Of a stretch of 64,000 bases of DNA, positions 21,296-34,171 are shown piece after piece; position 1 is the stretch's first letter, and the number at the start of each line of letters is the position of its first letter. The translations under genes and the position numbers were made by a program. The stretch is from Caulobacter sp. BP25 (GTDB taxonomy: Bacteria; Pseudomonadota; Alphaproteobacteria; Caulobacterales; Caulobacteraceae), in assembly GCF_002737755.1 (NCBI RefSeq), contig NZ_PEGH01000020.1:248001-312000 (forward strand). Direction: 5' to 3'. The notes below the pieces were generated by a model. That model had not been told where the DNA came from, did no database searches, and saw only the letters and a program-made list of their open reading frames with translations.

Positions 21296-21420
21296 GCCCC
21301 CTCCGTCTCGTCGCTTCGCGCCGATCCACCTCCCCCGTTGCACGGGGGAGGATGTCGCCTCCTCCTCACCCGCGAAGCGGGGGAGGTGGCGCGCTGCGGA
21401 TACGCGGCGTGGCGGAGGGG
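21296..21420. repeat. GC-rich intergenic repeat, family D copy 1
   Basis: Contains CCCCCTCCGTCTCGTCGC, CCTCCCCCGTTGCACGGGGGAGG and CTCACCCGCGAAGCGGGGGAGGTGGCG, ending in GGAGGGGGCGC. The ends are inverted to each other. It lies between the convergent DUF72 and DUF1295 genes. Similar pieces occur at 22265, 24664 and 52535. Confidence 0.7.
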
Positions 21421-21423
21421 GCG

Positions 21424-22209
21424 CTAGACCTTCCTAGGAAACCACGGCACGAACCCGTTGGTCCGCGCCACATACTCCGCATAGCCGGGCTTGGACTTCT
21501 TCATCTTGCCCTCGGTGGTCGGCACGCCGCTCCACTTGGTCAGCAGGAAGGTGATCAGCACCGGGCCCGGCAGGGCCCAGGCGCCCAAGCCCGTCTCGGC
21601 GGCGATCAGATAAAGACCCCACCAGACGCAGGCGTCGCCGAAATAGTTCGGGTGGCGGGTGTAGCGCCACAGGCCCTGGTCCATGACCTTGCCGGCGTTG
21701 TCGGGGTTGGCCTTGAAGGCGGTCAGCTGGGCGTCGCCGATGGTCTCGAACAGGATGCCGATGATCGTCAGCGCCGCGCCGGCATAGGCCAGGGCGCCCA
21801 GCGCGCCCGGCCCCTGGCCCAGCTGCACCGGCAGGGCGACCAGATAGCTCAGCACCGCCTGCAGGCCGAAGACGATGATCAGCGAGGTGGTGGCGAAGCT
21901 CCACTGCTTGGTCTTCTCATAGTGGGCGAAGATCGCGACGTAGCGGCGGTCGGCGCCGTGCTTGCGCCAGCGCCACAGCAGATAGACCCCCAGCCGCGCC
22001 GCCCACAGGGTGCAGAGCCCCGTCAGCAGCAGGCCATGCGGCGTGTGCTGTCCCTGCAGCAGCGTGCTCCAGGCCAAGAGCGCCATGCTCGGCCCCCACC
22101 AGGCGTCGATGAAGCTGACGTCCCGGGTCCGCAGACTGACGACCCAGAGGGCCAGGAACGCGACCGCCGAGACGGCGGCGTTGACGGCGAGGAGGGTCAG
22201 CAGGGGCAT
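21424..22209 (-). CDS. DUF1295 family membrane protein (steroid 5-alpha-reductase-like)
   Basis: A 261-residue polytopic membrane protein with about six or seven helices. The C-terminal LWRYTRHPNYFGDACVWWGLY block is the signature of the DUF1295 / 3-oxo-5-alpha-steroid 4-dehydrogenase C-terminal superfamily, whose members bind NADPH and reduce or methylate lipids. The start at 22209 opens directly into the first helix. The longer upstream reading frame runs through a repeat and was rejected. It precedes no obvious partner. Substrate unknown. Confidence 0.85.
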   Translation of the reverse strand: MPLLTLLAVNAAVSAVAFLALWVVSLRTRDVSFIDAWWGPSMALLAWSTLLQGQHTPHGLLLTGLCTLWAARLGVYLLWRWRKHGADRRYVAIFAHYEKTKQWSFATTSLIIVFGLQAVLSYLVALPVQLGQGPGALGALAYAGAALTIIGILFETIGDAQLTAFKANPDNAGKVMDQGLWRYTRHPNYFGDACVWWGLYLIAAETGLGAWALPGPVLITFLLTKWSGVPTTEGKMKKSKPGYAEYVARTNGFVPWFPRKV

Positions 22210-22264
22210 GGGTGGCTCTGGGCGGAAGATGCGGTTGATACGGGCGGCGAGGCGTTTTGGTTGT

Positions 22265-22385
22265 TGATCCTCCCCCGTATCGCGGGGGAGGTGGCCCGAA
22301 GGGTCGGAGGGGGCCAGCACGGCATGGGTCCAGTTCGCCCCCTCCGTCGCTCCGCGACACCTCCCCCGCATCGCGGGTGAGGATC
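22265..22385. repeat. GC-rich intergenic repeat, family D copy 2
   Basis: CCTCCCCCGTATCGCGGGGGAGGTGGC, a central GGAGGGGGCC...CGCCCCCTCC pair and a closing CACCTCCCCCGCATCGCGGGTGAGG. It lies between the DUF1295 gene and the thiolase stop. Confidence 0.72.
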
Positions 22386-22390
22386 TCAGC

Positions 22391-23614
22391 TCACGTCCCC
22401 ACGACAAAACTCACCGTCGTCGTGGTCGATCCGCCGATGTTCAGCGTCTGCACCGTCCTGGCGCCCTCGACCTGGTAGTCGCCAGCGCGATCCGAAGTCT
22501 GTTTCCAGGCGTCGAGCAGCATCCGAACGCCGGTGGCTCCGACCGGGTGGCCGGTACCGATCAGGCCGCCGGAGGGGTTGATCGGCAGACGCCCGCCCAT
22601 GGCGATGTCGCCCGCCTCGATCGCCTTCCAGCTCTCGCCCGGCGCGGTCAGGCCCAGGTGGTCGATGGCCATGTATTCGGTGGCGGTGAAGCAGTCGTGG
22701 GTCTCGACCGCGTCGACCTCGGAGACGTCTGACGCGATCCCGGCCCGGGCGCGGGCGTCCAGGATGGCCCGGCGCACCTGCGGGAAGACGTAGGGCTCGT
22801 CGCGCGAGGCCTCGACCTTGCGAGCATAGCTCAGCGGCGCCGAGCGGTGCCCCCAGCCCTTGATGCGCGGAATGCTCTCGAGCGGAATCCCCCGCGCGTC
22901 GGCATAGGCCTTGGCCCGCGCCTCGGAGGCCAGAAACACCACGGCCGTCCCGTCGGTGACCTGGCCGCAGTCCTGCTTGCGCGTGCGCCCCTCGACTACC
23001 GGATTGGCCTCATCATTGGCGGTGAAGGCCTCGGGCCCGAAGTCCCAGCCGCGCGTCTGGGCGTTGGGATTGCGCCGGCCGTTGGCGAAATTGACCTCGG
23101 CGATGCCCATCAGGTGCTCGTATTTCAGCCCATAGCGCCGGTCGTACTCGTCGGCGAGGTCGGAGAAGGCGCGCGGCCACAGGAAGCGGGCGTCCTGGAA
23201 TTCGTGGCCGGCCCAGGCGGCGGTCCCTAAGTTCTCGGCCGCCTTCTGGCCAGGGACGTTGCGCATCTGCTCGATGCCGACGACGCAGGTCAGGTCATAG
23301 CGCCCGGCCTCGATCTCGGCCGTGGCCGCCAGGATGGCGACGCTGCCCGAGGCGCAGGCCGCCTCGTGCCGGGCGGTCGGCAAACCGTCAAAGGCGGGAT
23401 GCACCAGGCCGAACATACCGCCCAACAGGCCCTGGCCCGCGAACAGCTCAGCGGCGAAGTTGCCGACGTGGCCAGTCTCGACGTCTTCGGGATCGAGGTC
23501 GACGGCGGCCAGCCCCTGGCCCACGGCCTCGGCGAAAGCGTCGGCCAGTTCCTTGCCCTCGCGGGCCCAGTTGGCGGCGAAGTCGCTCTGCCAGCCGCCC
23601 AGCACATAGACCAT
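22391..23614 (-). CDS. SCP2-type thiolase / acetyl-CoA acetyltransferase family protein
   Basis: A 407-residue thiolase-fold protein. The N-terminal nucleophile is Cys87 in EAACASGS. The SCP2-thiolase hallmark HDCF occurs in ETHDCFTATEY, and His356 lies in GTGHPVGATG. The usual C-terminal CxG motif of classical thiolases is absent (NIGGSTTT), as in other SCP2-type members, where HDCF provides the second cysteine. It would act on acyl-CoA in beta-oxidation or sterol side-chain breakdown. The partner DUF35 protein often found with these enzymes is not next to it. It is divergent from the HxlR regulator, which may control it. Confidence 0.87.
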   Translation of the reverse strand: MVYVLGGWQSDFAANWAREGKELADAFAEAVGQGLAAVDLDPEDVETGHVGNFAAELFAGQGLLGGMFGLVHPAFDGLPTARHEAACASGSVAILAATAEIEAGRYDLTCVVGIEQMRNVPGQKAAENLGTAAWAGHEFQDARFLWPRAFSDLADEYDRRYGLKYEHLMGIAEVNFANGRRNPNAQTRGWDFGPEAFTANDEANPVVEGRTRKQDCGQVTDGTAVVFLASEARAKAYADARGIPLESIPRIKGWGHRSAPLSYARKVEASRDEPYVFPQVRRAILDARARAGIASDVSEVDAVETHDCFTATEYMAIDHLGLTAPGESWKAIEAGDIAMGGRLPINPSGGLIGTGHPVGATGVRMLLDAWKQTSDRAGDYQVEGARTVQTLNIGGSTTTTVSFVVGT

Positions 23615-23634
23615 GCCGGCTCCTCCCGTTTTCT

Positions 23635-23659
23635 AGTTAGTTCGATTATACAAGTGACT
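23635..23659. promoter_or_regulatory. Imperfect palindrome in the thiolase/HxlR divergent promoter
   Basis: A 25-base imperfect palindrome (8 of 12 arm positions pair) starting AGTTAGTT and ending AAGTGACT. On the minus strand it contains TATAAT, a good -10 box for the thiolase gene about 30 bases before its ATG. A repressor bound here would block the thiolase promoter. Candidate site for the divergent HxlR protein. Confidence 0.45.
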
Positions 23660-23712
23660 TGCGGGGAGTCCACGCCGTTGACACGCCGCGCCGAAGCGTC
23701 CCACCAAGCAGC

Positions 23713-24660
23713 ATGACCCCTCAAGAGGTCCCCGCCGCGTCGCCGGCCCTGGTCCGCCGCAGTTCAGCCGCCCGCGCGCTGAACCTGATCGGCGACCGCT
23801 GGACCCTGCTGATCCTGTACGCAGCCTTCATGGGCGTGAAGCGCTTCGGCGGCTTCGCGGCCATGACCGGCGTGGCGCGCTCGCTGCTGACCGATCGCCT
23901 GAAGCGGCTTGAGACCGCCGGTGTGCTGGCGCGGGTGCTCTATCAGGAGCGGCCGCCGCGCTATGAGTACCGGCTGACGGCGATGGGCCGCGATCTCTAT
24001 GACTCGGCGCTGATGCTGCTGGGCTGGGAGATGCGCTGGCGCTTTGATCCCGCCTGCCCCTCGCACCAGATCGTCCACACGACCTGCGGCCAGCCGCTGC
24101 GCCCGGTGCTGGTCTGCAAGGCTTGCGGCGAGGCGGTGAAGGTGCGCGACGTCACCGTCTCGCCCGGCCCCGGCGCGGGGCTGGAGCCCGCCCCACCCGC
24201 TCGCCACTCGCGCCGCGCCCGAGGCGACGACGTCGGCGGCCCGTCGCTGCATCCGATGCTGGAGCGCGGGATCGAGGTGCTGGGCGACCGCTGGACCGCT
24301 CACGTCCTGGCGGCGGCCTTCTATGGCAGGCGCCGGTTCACCGACTTCCAGGAGGAGCTGAAGGTCGCCAGCAACATCCTGACTGATCGCTTGGGCCGCC
24401 TGGTCGAGCGGGGCATGCTGGAGCGCGTGCGCTATCAGGAACGGCCTGAGCGCTGGGAATATCGACTGACGAAAGAGGGCCGTGACTTCTTTCCCTTGAT
24501 CGTCGCTTTGATGGGCTGGGGCGATTGCTGGTTGGCAGAAAGTGAGGGAAATCCTGAAATCCTGACACATCACTGCGGAGCGCGCCTGGAACCCGTTGTG
24601 CGGTGTGGCGCGTGCGAGGGCGCGGTGGAGGTAGGCAATACGCAGCTAGCGACGAGTTGA
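23713..24660 (+). CDS. HxlR-family regulator with two tandem HxlR domains
   Basis: A 315-residue DNA-binding protein made of two HxlR winged-helix units (about 15-105 and 180-270), each containing the family phrase LGDRWT or IGDRWT, SLLTDRLKRL or NILTDRLGRL, and RVxYQERPxRxEYRLT. Each unit is followed by a Cys-rich tail: TTCGQPLRPVLVCKACG and HHCGARLEPVVRCGACEG. HxlR proteins are normally single-domain dimers of 100-150 residues, so this is a covalent pseudo-dimer from internal duplication. The linker around 155-180 is Pro/Arg rich. Divergent from the thiolase gene, with a palindrome in the shared 98-base promoter region. Confidence 0.9.
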   Translation: MTPQEVPAASPALVRRSSAARALNLIGDRWTLLILYAAFMGVKRFGGFAAMTGVARSLLTDRLKRLETAGVLARVLYQERPPRYEYRLTAMGRDLYDSALMLLGWEMRWRFDPACPSHQIVHTTCGQPLRPVLVCKACGEAVKVRDVTVSPGPGAGLEPAPPARHSRRARGDDVGGPSLHPMLERGIEVLGDRWTAHVLAAAFYGRRRFTDFQEELKVASNILTDRLGRLVERGMLERVRYQERPERWEYRLTKEGRDFFPLIVALMGWGDCWLAESEGNPEILTHHCGARLEPVVRCGACEGAVEVGNTQLATS

Positions 24661-24663
24661 AGA

Positions 24664-24716
24664 TGCCCCCTAGGCCCTTTCGGGCCCCTCCCCCGCATCG
24701 CGGGAGAGCATCTTTT
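24664..24716. repeat. GC-rich intergenic repeat, family D copy 3 (short)
   Basis: CCCCCTAGGCCCTTTCGGGCCCCTCCCCCGCATCGCGGGAGAG, between the convergent HxlR and histidine kinase genes. A GGCCC/GGGCC stem-loop lies inside. Confidence 0.6.
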
Positions 24717-24718
24717 GC

Positions 24719-25705
24719 TCAATCCCGGCGCGGCGCGTAGCTCAGGCGACAGACGGTCCAGCCGTCCTCGCGCGCCATCTCGAACCGTCCCCCCAGCTGC
24801 TGAGCCATGGCCCGGACGATGCGCAGGCCAAGGCTCTTGGAGCGCGCGGGGTCGAAGCCCGACGGCGGCGCTGCGCCGTCGTTGCTGACGCTTAAGCGGT
24901 GGGTCAGGCCGGTCTGGTCCAGGCGCACGCGCACCTGCCCTTCTCCCGCCTCGCCGAACCCGTGCTCGAGGGCGTTGTTGAAGCTCTCCAGCATCATCAG
25001 GGTCACGGGCGTGGCCTGGTCGGGGTGCAACGGTTCGTCGCCGCCCTCGATGTCCAGGGTCACGCGAGCCCCGGCGGCAGCGGCGGCGCTGGCCAGCAGC
25101 GTCTCGGCGAAGGCACGAAACGGCACGGGCTCGCCCACGGCGTTGTGCAGCTCGCGCTGGATCTGGGCGATCACCTCGATCCGCGCGCCGGCCTGGTCAA
25201 GGACTTGGCGGGCGTCGACGTCCATGACGCCCTGCCCTTGCAGCCGCAGCAGTGCGCCGGCCACCTGCAGGTTGTTGCTCACCCGGTGGTGCAGCTCGCG
25301 ATAGAGTAGGTCGCGGCTCTCGGCCAGCTGGCGATAGCGCTCGCGCTCGGCCCGCAGCTGGTCCAGAGCCTGCCGCATCCCGTCGATGAAGAAGATGTCG
25401 ACCGCGACCACGAAGACGTAGAAGCCCAGCGCCAACGCCACCGGAAAGCTGATGCTGAACCCCCGCGCTGACGGGATGAAGAAGTACCAGGCAGCCAGGC
25501 CGCACAGTGTCGCGCACAGGATCGCCGGCCGCAGACCCAGGAAGTAGGCGCAGACGACCACGGCCGGGAAGAAGGTCACATAGGGAAAGCCAGGCGGAAA
25601 CAGCCCATCCAGGCCCAGCCTGAGAAGGAAAGACAGGGCCGCGATCAGCACCGCCAAGGCATAGCGCGTCGAAGGACTGCCTTTGATCTTGCCCCTCAGG
25701 TCCAA
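24719..25705 (-). CDS. Membrane sensor histidine kinase, DUF4118 plus HisKA_2
   Basis: A 328-residue kinase. The N-terminal third (about 12-110) has three or four TM helices of the KdpD-like DUF4118 type (LFPPGFPYVTFFPAVVV). A short coiled coil follows, then HisKA_2 with the phospho-histidine in ELHHRVSNNLQ, and a HATPase_c with ESFNNALEHGF and SLGLRIV. HisKA_2 kinases often feed the general stress response in alphaproteobacteria. The TTG start at 25705 is preceded by AGGGAGG at 5 bases; longer frames overlap the divergent promoter and were rejected. No response regulator lies beside it. It is divergent from the catalase gene across 230 bases. Confidence 0.87.
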   Translation of the reverse strand: MDLRGKIKGSPSTRYALAVLIAALSFLLRLGLDGLFPPGFPYVTFFPAVVVCAYFLGLRPAILCATLCGLAAWYFFIPSARGFSISFPVALALGFYVFVVAVDIFFIDGMRQALDQLRAERERYRQLAESRDLLYRELHHRVSNNLQVAGALLRLQGQGVMDVDARQVLDQAGARIEVIAQIQRELHNAVGEPVPFRAFAETLLASAAAAAGARVTLDIEGGDEPLHPDQATPVTLMMLESFNNALEHGFGEAGEGQVRVRLDQTGLTHRLSVSNDGAAPPSGFDPARSKSLGLRIVRAMAQQLGGRFEMAREDGWTVCRLSYAPRRD

Positions 25706-25935
25706 GGTCGCCTCCCTGTTCAGAGAACGGTGCTCGCTTTTTCCACTAGCGCCGTCAAGCGGGTACCCGACATAGCGGGGAAGTAGGATGTCTCTGATTG
25801 AGCGAGAGAAATACGCCTGCTCTGGCCAAAAGCCGTGGCCTGCCGGGCGGTCGCCGATATGCCGCGCTGCCGATCGCAACCTCGATCTCGCGCGGACGTT
25901 ATCCCGCCAACTTCCCCAAAACCGAAAGACGCCCC

Positions 25936-28128
<2,193 letters not shown>

Positions 28129-28365
28129 GGGCGGGCGGTCAATCAGCCGGGACCCCAGGGGCGACCGCTATGCGCCGGCCCTGGGAGGTCGGGTTGCGAC
28201 CCTGAGCGGACGTTGGCTCAGCAACGCTCCTCCGTCACGATGCGTAGGCAAGGACGCCTTGGTTGCAAAAATTGCCGACACGACCAATCGGCGCGTTTGC
28301 ACTCATCGGCGTACCCACATTCAGACCGCTTCAACCATCCGAATGAGTGCGAGCCGGAAAAGAGG
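28129..28365. other. Low-coding intergenic stretch after the catalase gene
   Basis: About 240 bases with no convincing gene. The first 60 bases hold GGGACCCCAGGGGCGACC and GCCGGCCCTGGGAGGTCG, which could form a GC-rich hairpin. From about 28220 the base composition drops. A plus-strand frame continues from here across the 3' end of the interrupted gene and ends at 28465, but it has mixed codon use and no ribosome site, so it was not called. Confidence 0.5.
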
Positions 28366-28821
28366 CTATACCTTGACGTCTACTATAGCCGACGTCATCA
28401 CGCGGCTCTTAGCTGCCGATGGGGCAGCAACGCTCGACGCTCGCTCAGCGAGCCATGACATGTAGACGTCGAGAGAAGCGGTCCGAAGATCGCCATTCAC
28501 AGCATCGACACCCATGTGCTCTATGCCGCCCAATTCCTTCAGCGTTTTCAACTGAATGAGTGTGGACTCCGCCTGCTCAGGCGACATCGCCAAAACGTCT
28601 CTCGTCCGAGCGTCGCGAGATGGAGAGGCTCCTCCCTTGAAAACCGCGCCAGTCGAGCCCGGGGCTTCGTGATCTGCTTTAGCTTTGGCTCGGTCTTGCT
28701 CGGTCTGCGTCGTCTAAACTCGCCGCGTTGAAACCTTACCGGCGGCGGCGGCGGCGGCCTCCAATCTCGTCCTGGCGTCATATTCTAGCCAATTGATGCG
28801 CGGCCTTATGGCGTCCGTCAT
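28366..28821 (-). pseudogene. Unrecognised gene interrupted by an in-frame TAG
   Basis: Reading from the ATG at 28821 gives 35 codons (MTDAIRPRINWLEYDARTR..., then an Ala run), a TAG at 28716-28714, and a further 115 codons in the same frame to a second TAG at 28366. The second half reads like a real protein (AMSPEQAESTLIQLKTLKEL, DVYMSWLAERASS) with soluble, helical character. Removing the single stop would give about 151 residues. Codon use (TTG, AGA, ATA, TCA, GTA) is unlike the neighbours, suggesting acquired DNA. I do not recognise the family. Translation of the second part alone from the TTG at 28593 is possible. A sequencing error is the other explanation. Confidence 0.5.
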
Positions 28822-29105
28822 GTCGTTTCTCGCCGGTTCAAGGTCGGTCTGGCCCAAACCCAAGCAGGATTGGGGCCATGACTGCGGCTGTCTTTGCCCT
28901 AACCTTTTTGGGCCGCGCCCTAACCCTCTGAGATCGCTAGGGCGGCCCCCCCCCCTCCATGCCGATCTGAAGGTCCACCGCCTTCGCAGTCACCTAGCTG
29001 CCTGGCGCTATTCGCTGCCGTTGGCATAGCTCCAGGAACGCGACATTCAGCAGGCGGTGCGACTGGCAGCGAACGACCCTAGTCGGACCCAACCCTATAA
29101 AGCTC
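28822..29105. other. Low-coding stretch with a 10-C homopolymer
   Basis: No gene called. It contains a run of ten C at 28946-28955, unusual in this genome, and short frames on both strands that stop quickly. The minus strand reads a short protein-like piece (VTAKAVDLQIGMEG) running into the homopolymer, perhaps a remnant of a gene upstream of the interrupted one. Confidence 0.4.
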
Positions 29106-29237
29106 CGTCATTCCCGCCCTTGTGGCGGGAACCCCTGGTTCAGCTGACACGTGAGATGCAAGCGGACTGCTTAGCAGTCCGCCACGGTCGCCCTTTCGGC
29201 GGATAGAGAGGTTCCCGCCACAAGGGCGGGAATGACG
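29106..29237. repeat. MITE-like element with 27-bp perfect terminal inverted repeats, copy 1
   Basis: A 132-bp element. Bases 29106-29132 and 29211-29237 are perfect inverted repeats beginning CGTCATTCCCGCCCTT. Each arm is itself near-palindromic (CCCGCC...GGCGGG). Inside are GCGGACTGCTTAGCAGTCCGC, a perfect hairpin, and CAGCTGACACGTGAGATGCA. A second, inverted and diverged copy is at 47628-47792. No coding capacity, so any mobility would need an enzyme in trans. Confidence 0.88.
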
Positions 29238-29330
29238 AGACTTATTGAGCAGATGGGGAGGTCCGCGTTCCACCCTATTCGGACATCTCAAACGTCCGCT
29301 CGCCATCGCCTCGTCGCTATAGCCCCCCAA

Positions 29331-29365
29331 AGCAAAAGGCCCCGGAGATTGCTCTCCGGGGCCTT
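29331..29365 (-). terminator. Rho-independent terminator of the str operon
   Basis: Perfect 13-bp stem AAGGCCCCGGAGA / TCTCCGGGGCCTT with a 4-base loop. Read on the minus strand it ends in TTTTGCTTTGG, 35 bases after the tuf stop. Confidence 0.93.
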
Positions 29366-29399
29366 CGCATTTTCTAGCCGAAGCTAAGACGGTCGAGGA

Positions 29400-30590
<1,191 letters not shown>

Positions 30591-30605
30591 CTTCTTAGCT
30601 CCAGG

Positions 30606-30676
30606 ACCCCAGAGGGGCCTTCAGTTTGATTGGACTACTTCTGGGGTGAGCAGGAGAGGGCTTGTGGGCCCTCTCC
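30606..30676 (-). promoter_or_regulatory. Two hairpins in the fusA-tuf gap
   Basis: GGAGAGGGC/GCCCTCTCC (30653-30676, 9 bp, 6-base loop) and ACCCCAGA/TCTGGGGT (30606-30647, 8 bp, long loop). The second lies just before the tuf ribosome site. They have no T run, so processing, attenuation or mRNA stability are more likely than full termination. Confidence 0.5.
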
Positions 30677-30710
30677 GGTTCCGCGTCTAGGCTTTTCCGG
30701 AAGGAAAGGC

Positions 30711-32789
<2,079 letters not shown>

Positions 32790-32839
32790 GATGAAGCTCT
32801 GCGTAGCGCTGCGGTGAGGCAGGGACATTTAAACGTGCG

Positions 32840-32870
32840 GCGCGGGCGGTTTATCGCAAACCGCCCGCGC
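32840..32870 (-). terminator. Strong hairpin between rpsG and fusA
   Basis: Perfect 13-bp stem GCGCGGGCGGTTT / AAACCGCCCGCGC with a 5-base loop in the middle of the operon. On the minus strand it is followed by CGCACGTTTAAATG, only a weak T run, so partial termination or an RNase site is more likely than complete termination. Confidence 0.6.
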
Positions 32871-32896
32871 CTGAAAGAGTGCTGGTCGCGAAAAGC

Positions 32897-33370
32897 TTAC
32901 CAGCGATAGTGCGAGAACGCCCGGTTGGCTTCAGCCATCTTGTGGGTGTCTTCGCGCTTCTTCACGGCGGTGCCGCGGTTGTTCGAGGCGTCGAGCAGCT
33001 CACCGGCCAGCTTCTCGGTCATGGTGTTTTCGCCACGCTTGCGAGCGGCGGTCACCAGCCAACGGATGGCCAGGGCGCGGCGACGGTCCGGACGGACTTC
33101 AACCGGCACTTGGTAGGTGGCGCCGCCGACGCGGCGCGACCGGACTTCGATCGCCGGGGCGACGTTGTCCAGAGCGGAGTGGAAGGTCTCCAGCGGACCT
33201 TGGTCCTTGCGCTTGGATTCCAGGATGTCGAAAGCACCATAGATGATGTTTTCGGCGACGGCTTTTTTGCCCTCGTACATCACGTAGTTCATGAACTTCG
33301 TGACAATCAGATCCCCAAACTTGGGGTCCGGCAGGACTTGGCGTTTCTCGGCGCGACGGCGGCGGGACAT
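32897..33370 (-). CDS. rpsG: 30S ribosomal protein S7
   Basis: Ribosomal protein of 157 residues that binds the 3' major domain of 16S r[31 protein letters not shown] and the C-terminal NRAFSHYRW are all typical. It is 12 bases after rpsL in the str operon. S7 represses this operon in E. coli; no equivalent leader was recognised here. Confidence 0.98.
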   Translation of the reverse strand: MSRRRRAEKRQVLPDPKFGDLIVTKFMNYVMYEGKKAVAENIIYGAFDILESKRKDQGPLETFHSALDNVAPAIEVRSRRVGGATYQVPVEVRPDRRRALAIRWLVTAARKRGENTMTEKLAGELLDASNNRGTAVKKREDTHKMAEANRAFSHYRW

Positions 33371-33382
33371 TCTTCTTCTTCC

Positions 33383-33754
33383 TTACTTCGGACGCTTGGC
33401 GCCGTAGAGCGAACGACGCTGCTTACGATCCTTGACACCTTGGGTGTCGAGGACGCCGCGCAGGATGTGATAACGGACGCCGGGCAAGTCCTTGACGCGG
33501 CCGCCGCGGATGAGCACCACCGAGTGCTCCTGCAGGTTGTGACCTTCGCCCGGGATGTAGCACACGGCTTCGATGCCGGTGGTCAGACGGACCTTGGCGA
33601 CCTTACGGAGAGCCGAGTTCGGCTTCTTCGGGGTCGTGGTGTAAACGCGGGTGCAAACGCCGCGACGTTGCGGGCAGCCCTTCAGGGCGGGCACCTTGTT
33701 CCGCACCGGCTTCGGAGAGCGCGGCTTACGGATGAGCTGGTTAATGGTAGGCAT
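33383..33754 (-). CDS. rpsL: 30S ribosomal protein S12
   Basis: Ribosomal protein of 123 residues at the decoding centre. [12 protein letters not shown] at the start and [18 protein letters not shown] and [13 protein letters not shown] carry the lysines that change in streptomycin-resistant mutants; they are wild type here. The longer in-frame start at 33859 would add 35 non-family residues, so 33754 was chosen. First gene of the operon; its promoter should lie in the next 400 bases. Confidence 0.98.
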   Translation of the reverse strand: MPTINQLIRKPRSPKPVRNKVPALKGCPQRRGVCTRVYTTTPKKPNSALRKVAKVRLTTGIEAVCYIPGEGHNLQEHSVVLIRGGRVKDLPGVRYHILRGVLDTQGVKDRKQRRSLYGAKRPK

Positions 33755-34171
33755 TAAGTCTCTGCTCTGATGGAAGCGTGTGCCTTTCGGCCGAGGCGCT
33801 TCAGGTCCTTGTCTTTGTTGTTCTTGGTTCAAGGCTCCGCAAGGAGACCCGATAAACACGAAACTCGCCGGGACGCGGGATGCATACCGGCGGGTTCAGA
33901 TCCCTCAAGCGAAAGCCATCGGGAACGTAGGCTCATCAGGACGGACGCGAACGACCGCCTCGAAAAAGAGCGCGGTATTTACTCGCGAAGGAGCCTTACG
34001 TCAATCGCCTGTTCCGGCGTCGGTTAACGCCGCCTTAAGGCTGGTGCGACGGTCAAGATTCCGCCACTCCAGGCTGTGCAAGCTCGCCCTAGGAGCGTGG
34101 GCGAAGATTGCGGCTTGTTTCAGAGGCTGCTCTCGCCATGTGGGGAAGACACGGCGAGTTTGGAAGGGCGG
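33755..34171. other. Intergenic region carrying the str operon promoter
   Basis: About 415 bases between rpsL and the divergent TM-protein gene. No protein with convincing codon use is seen on either strand. It should contain the rpsL promoter on the minus strand and the promoter of the plus-strand gene. I cannot point to definite -35 and -10 boxes. Confidence 0.5.

Noticed and set aside
28259..28465. Plus-strand 68-codon frame in the low-coding patch
   Set aside because: No ribosome site, overlaps the end of the interrupted gene on the other strand, and no family resemblance. The minus-strand reading is more protein-like.
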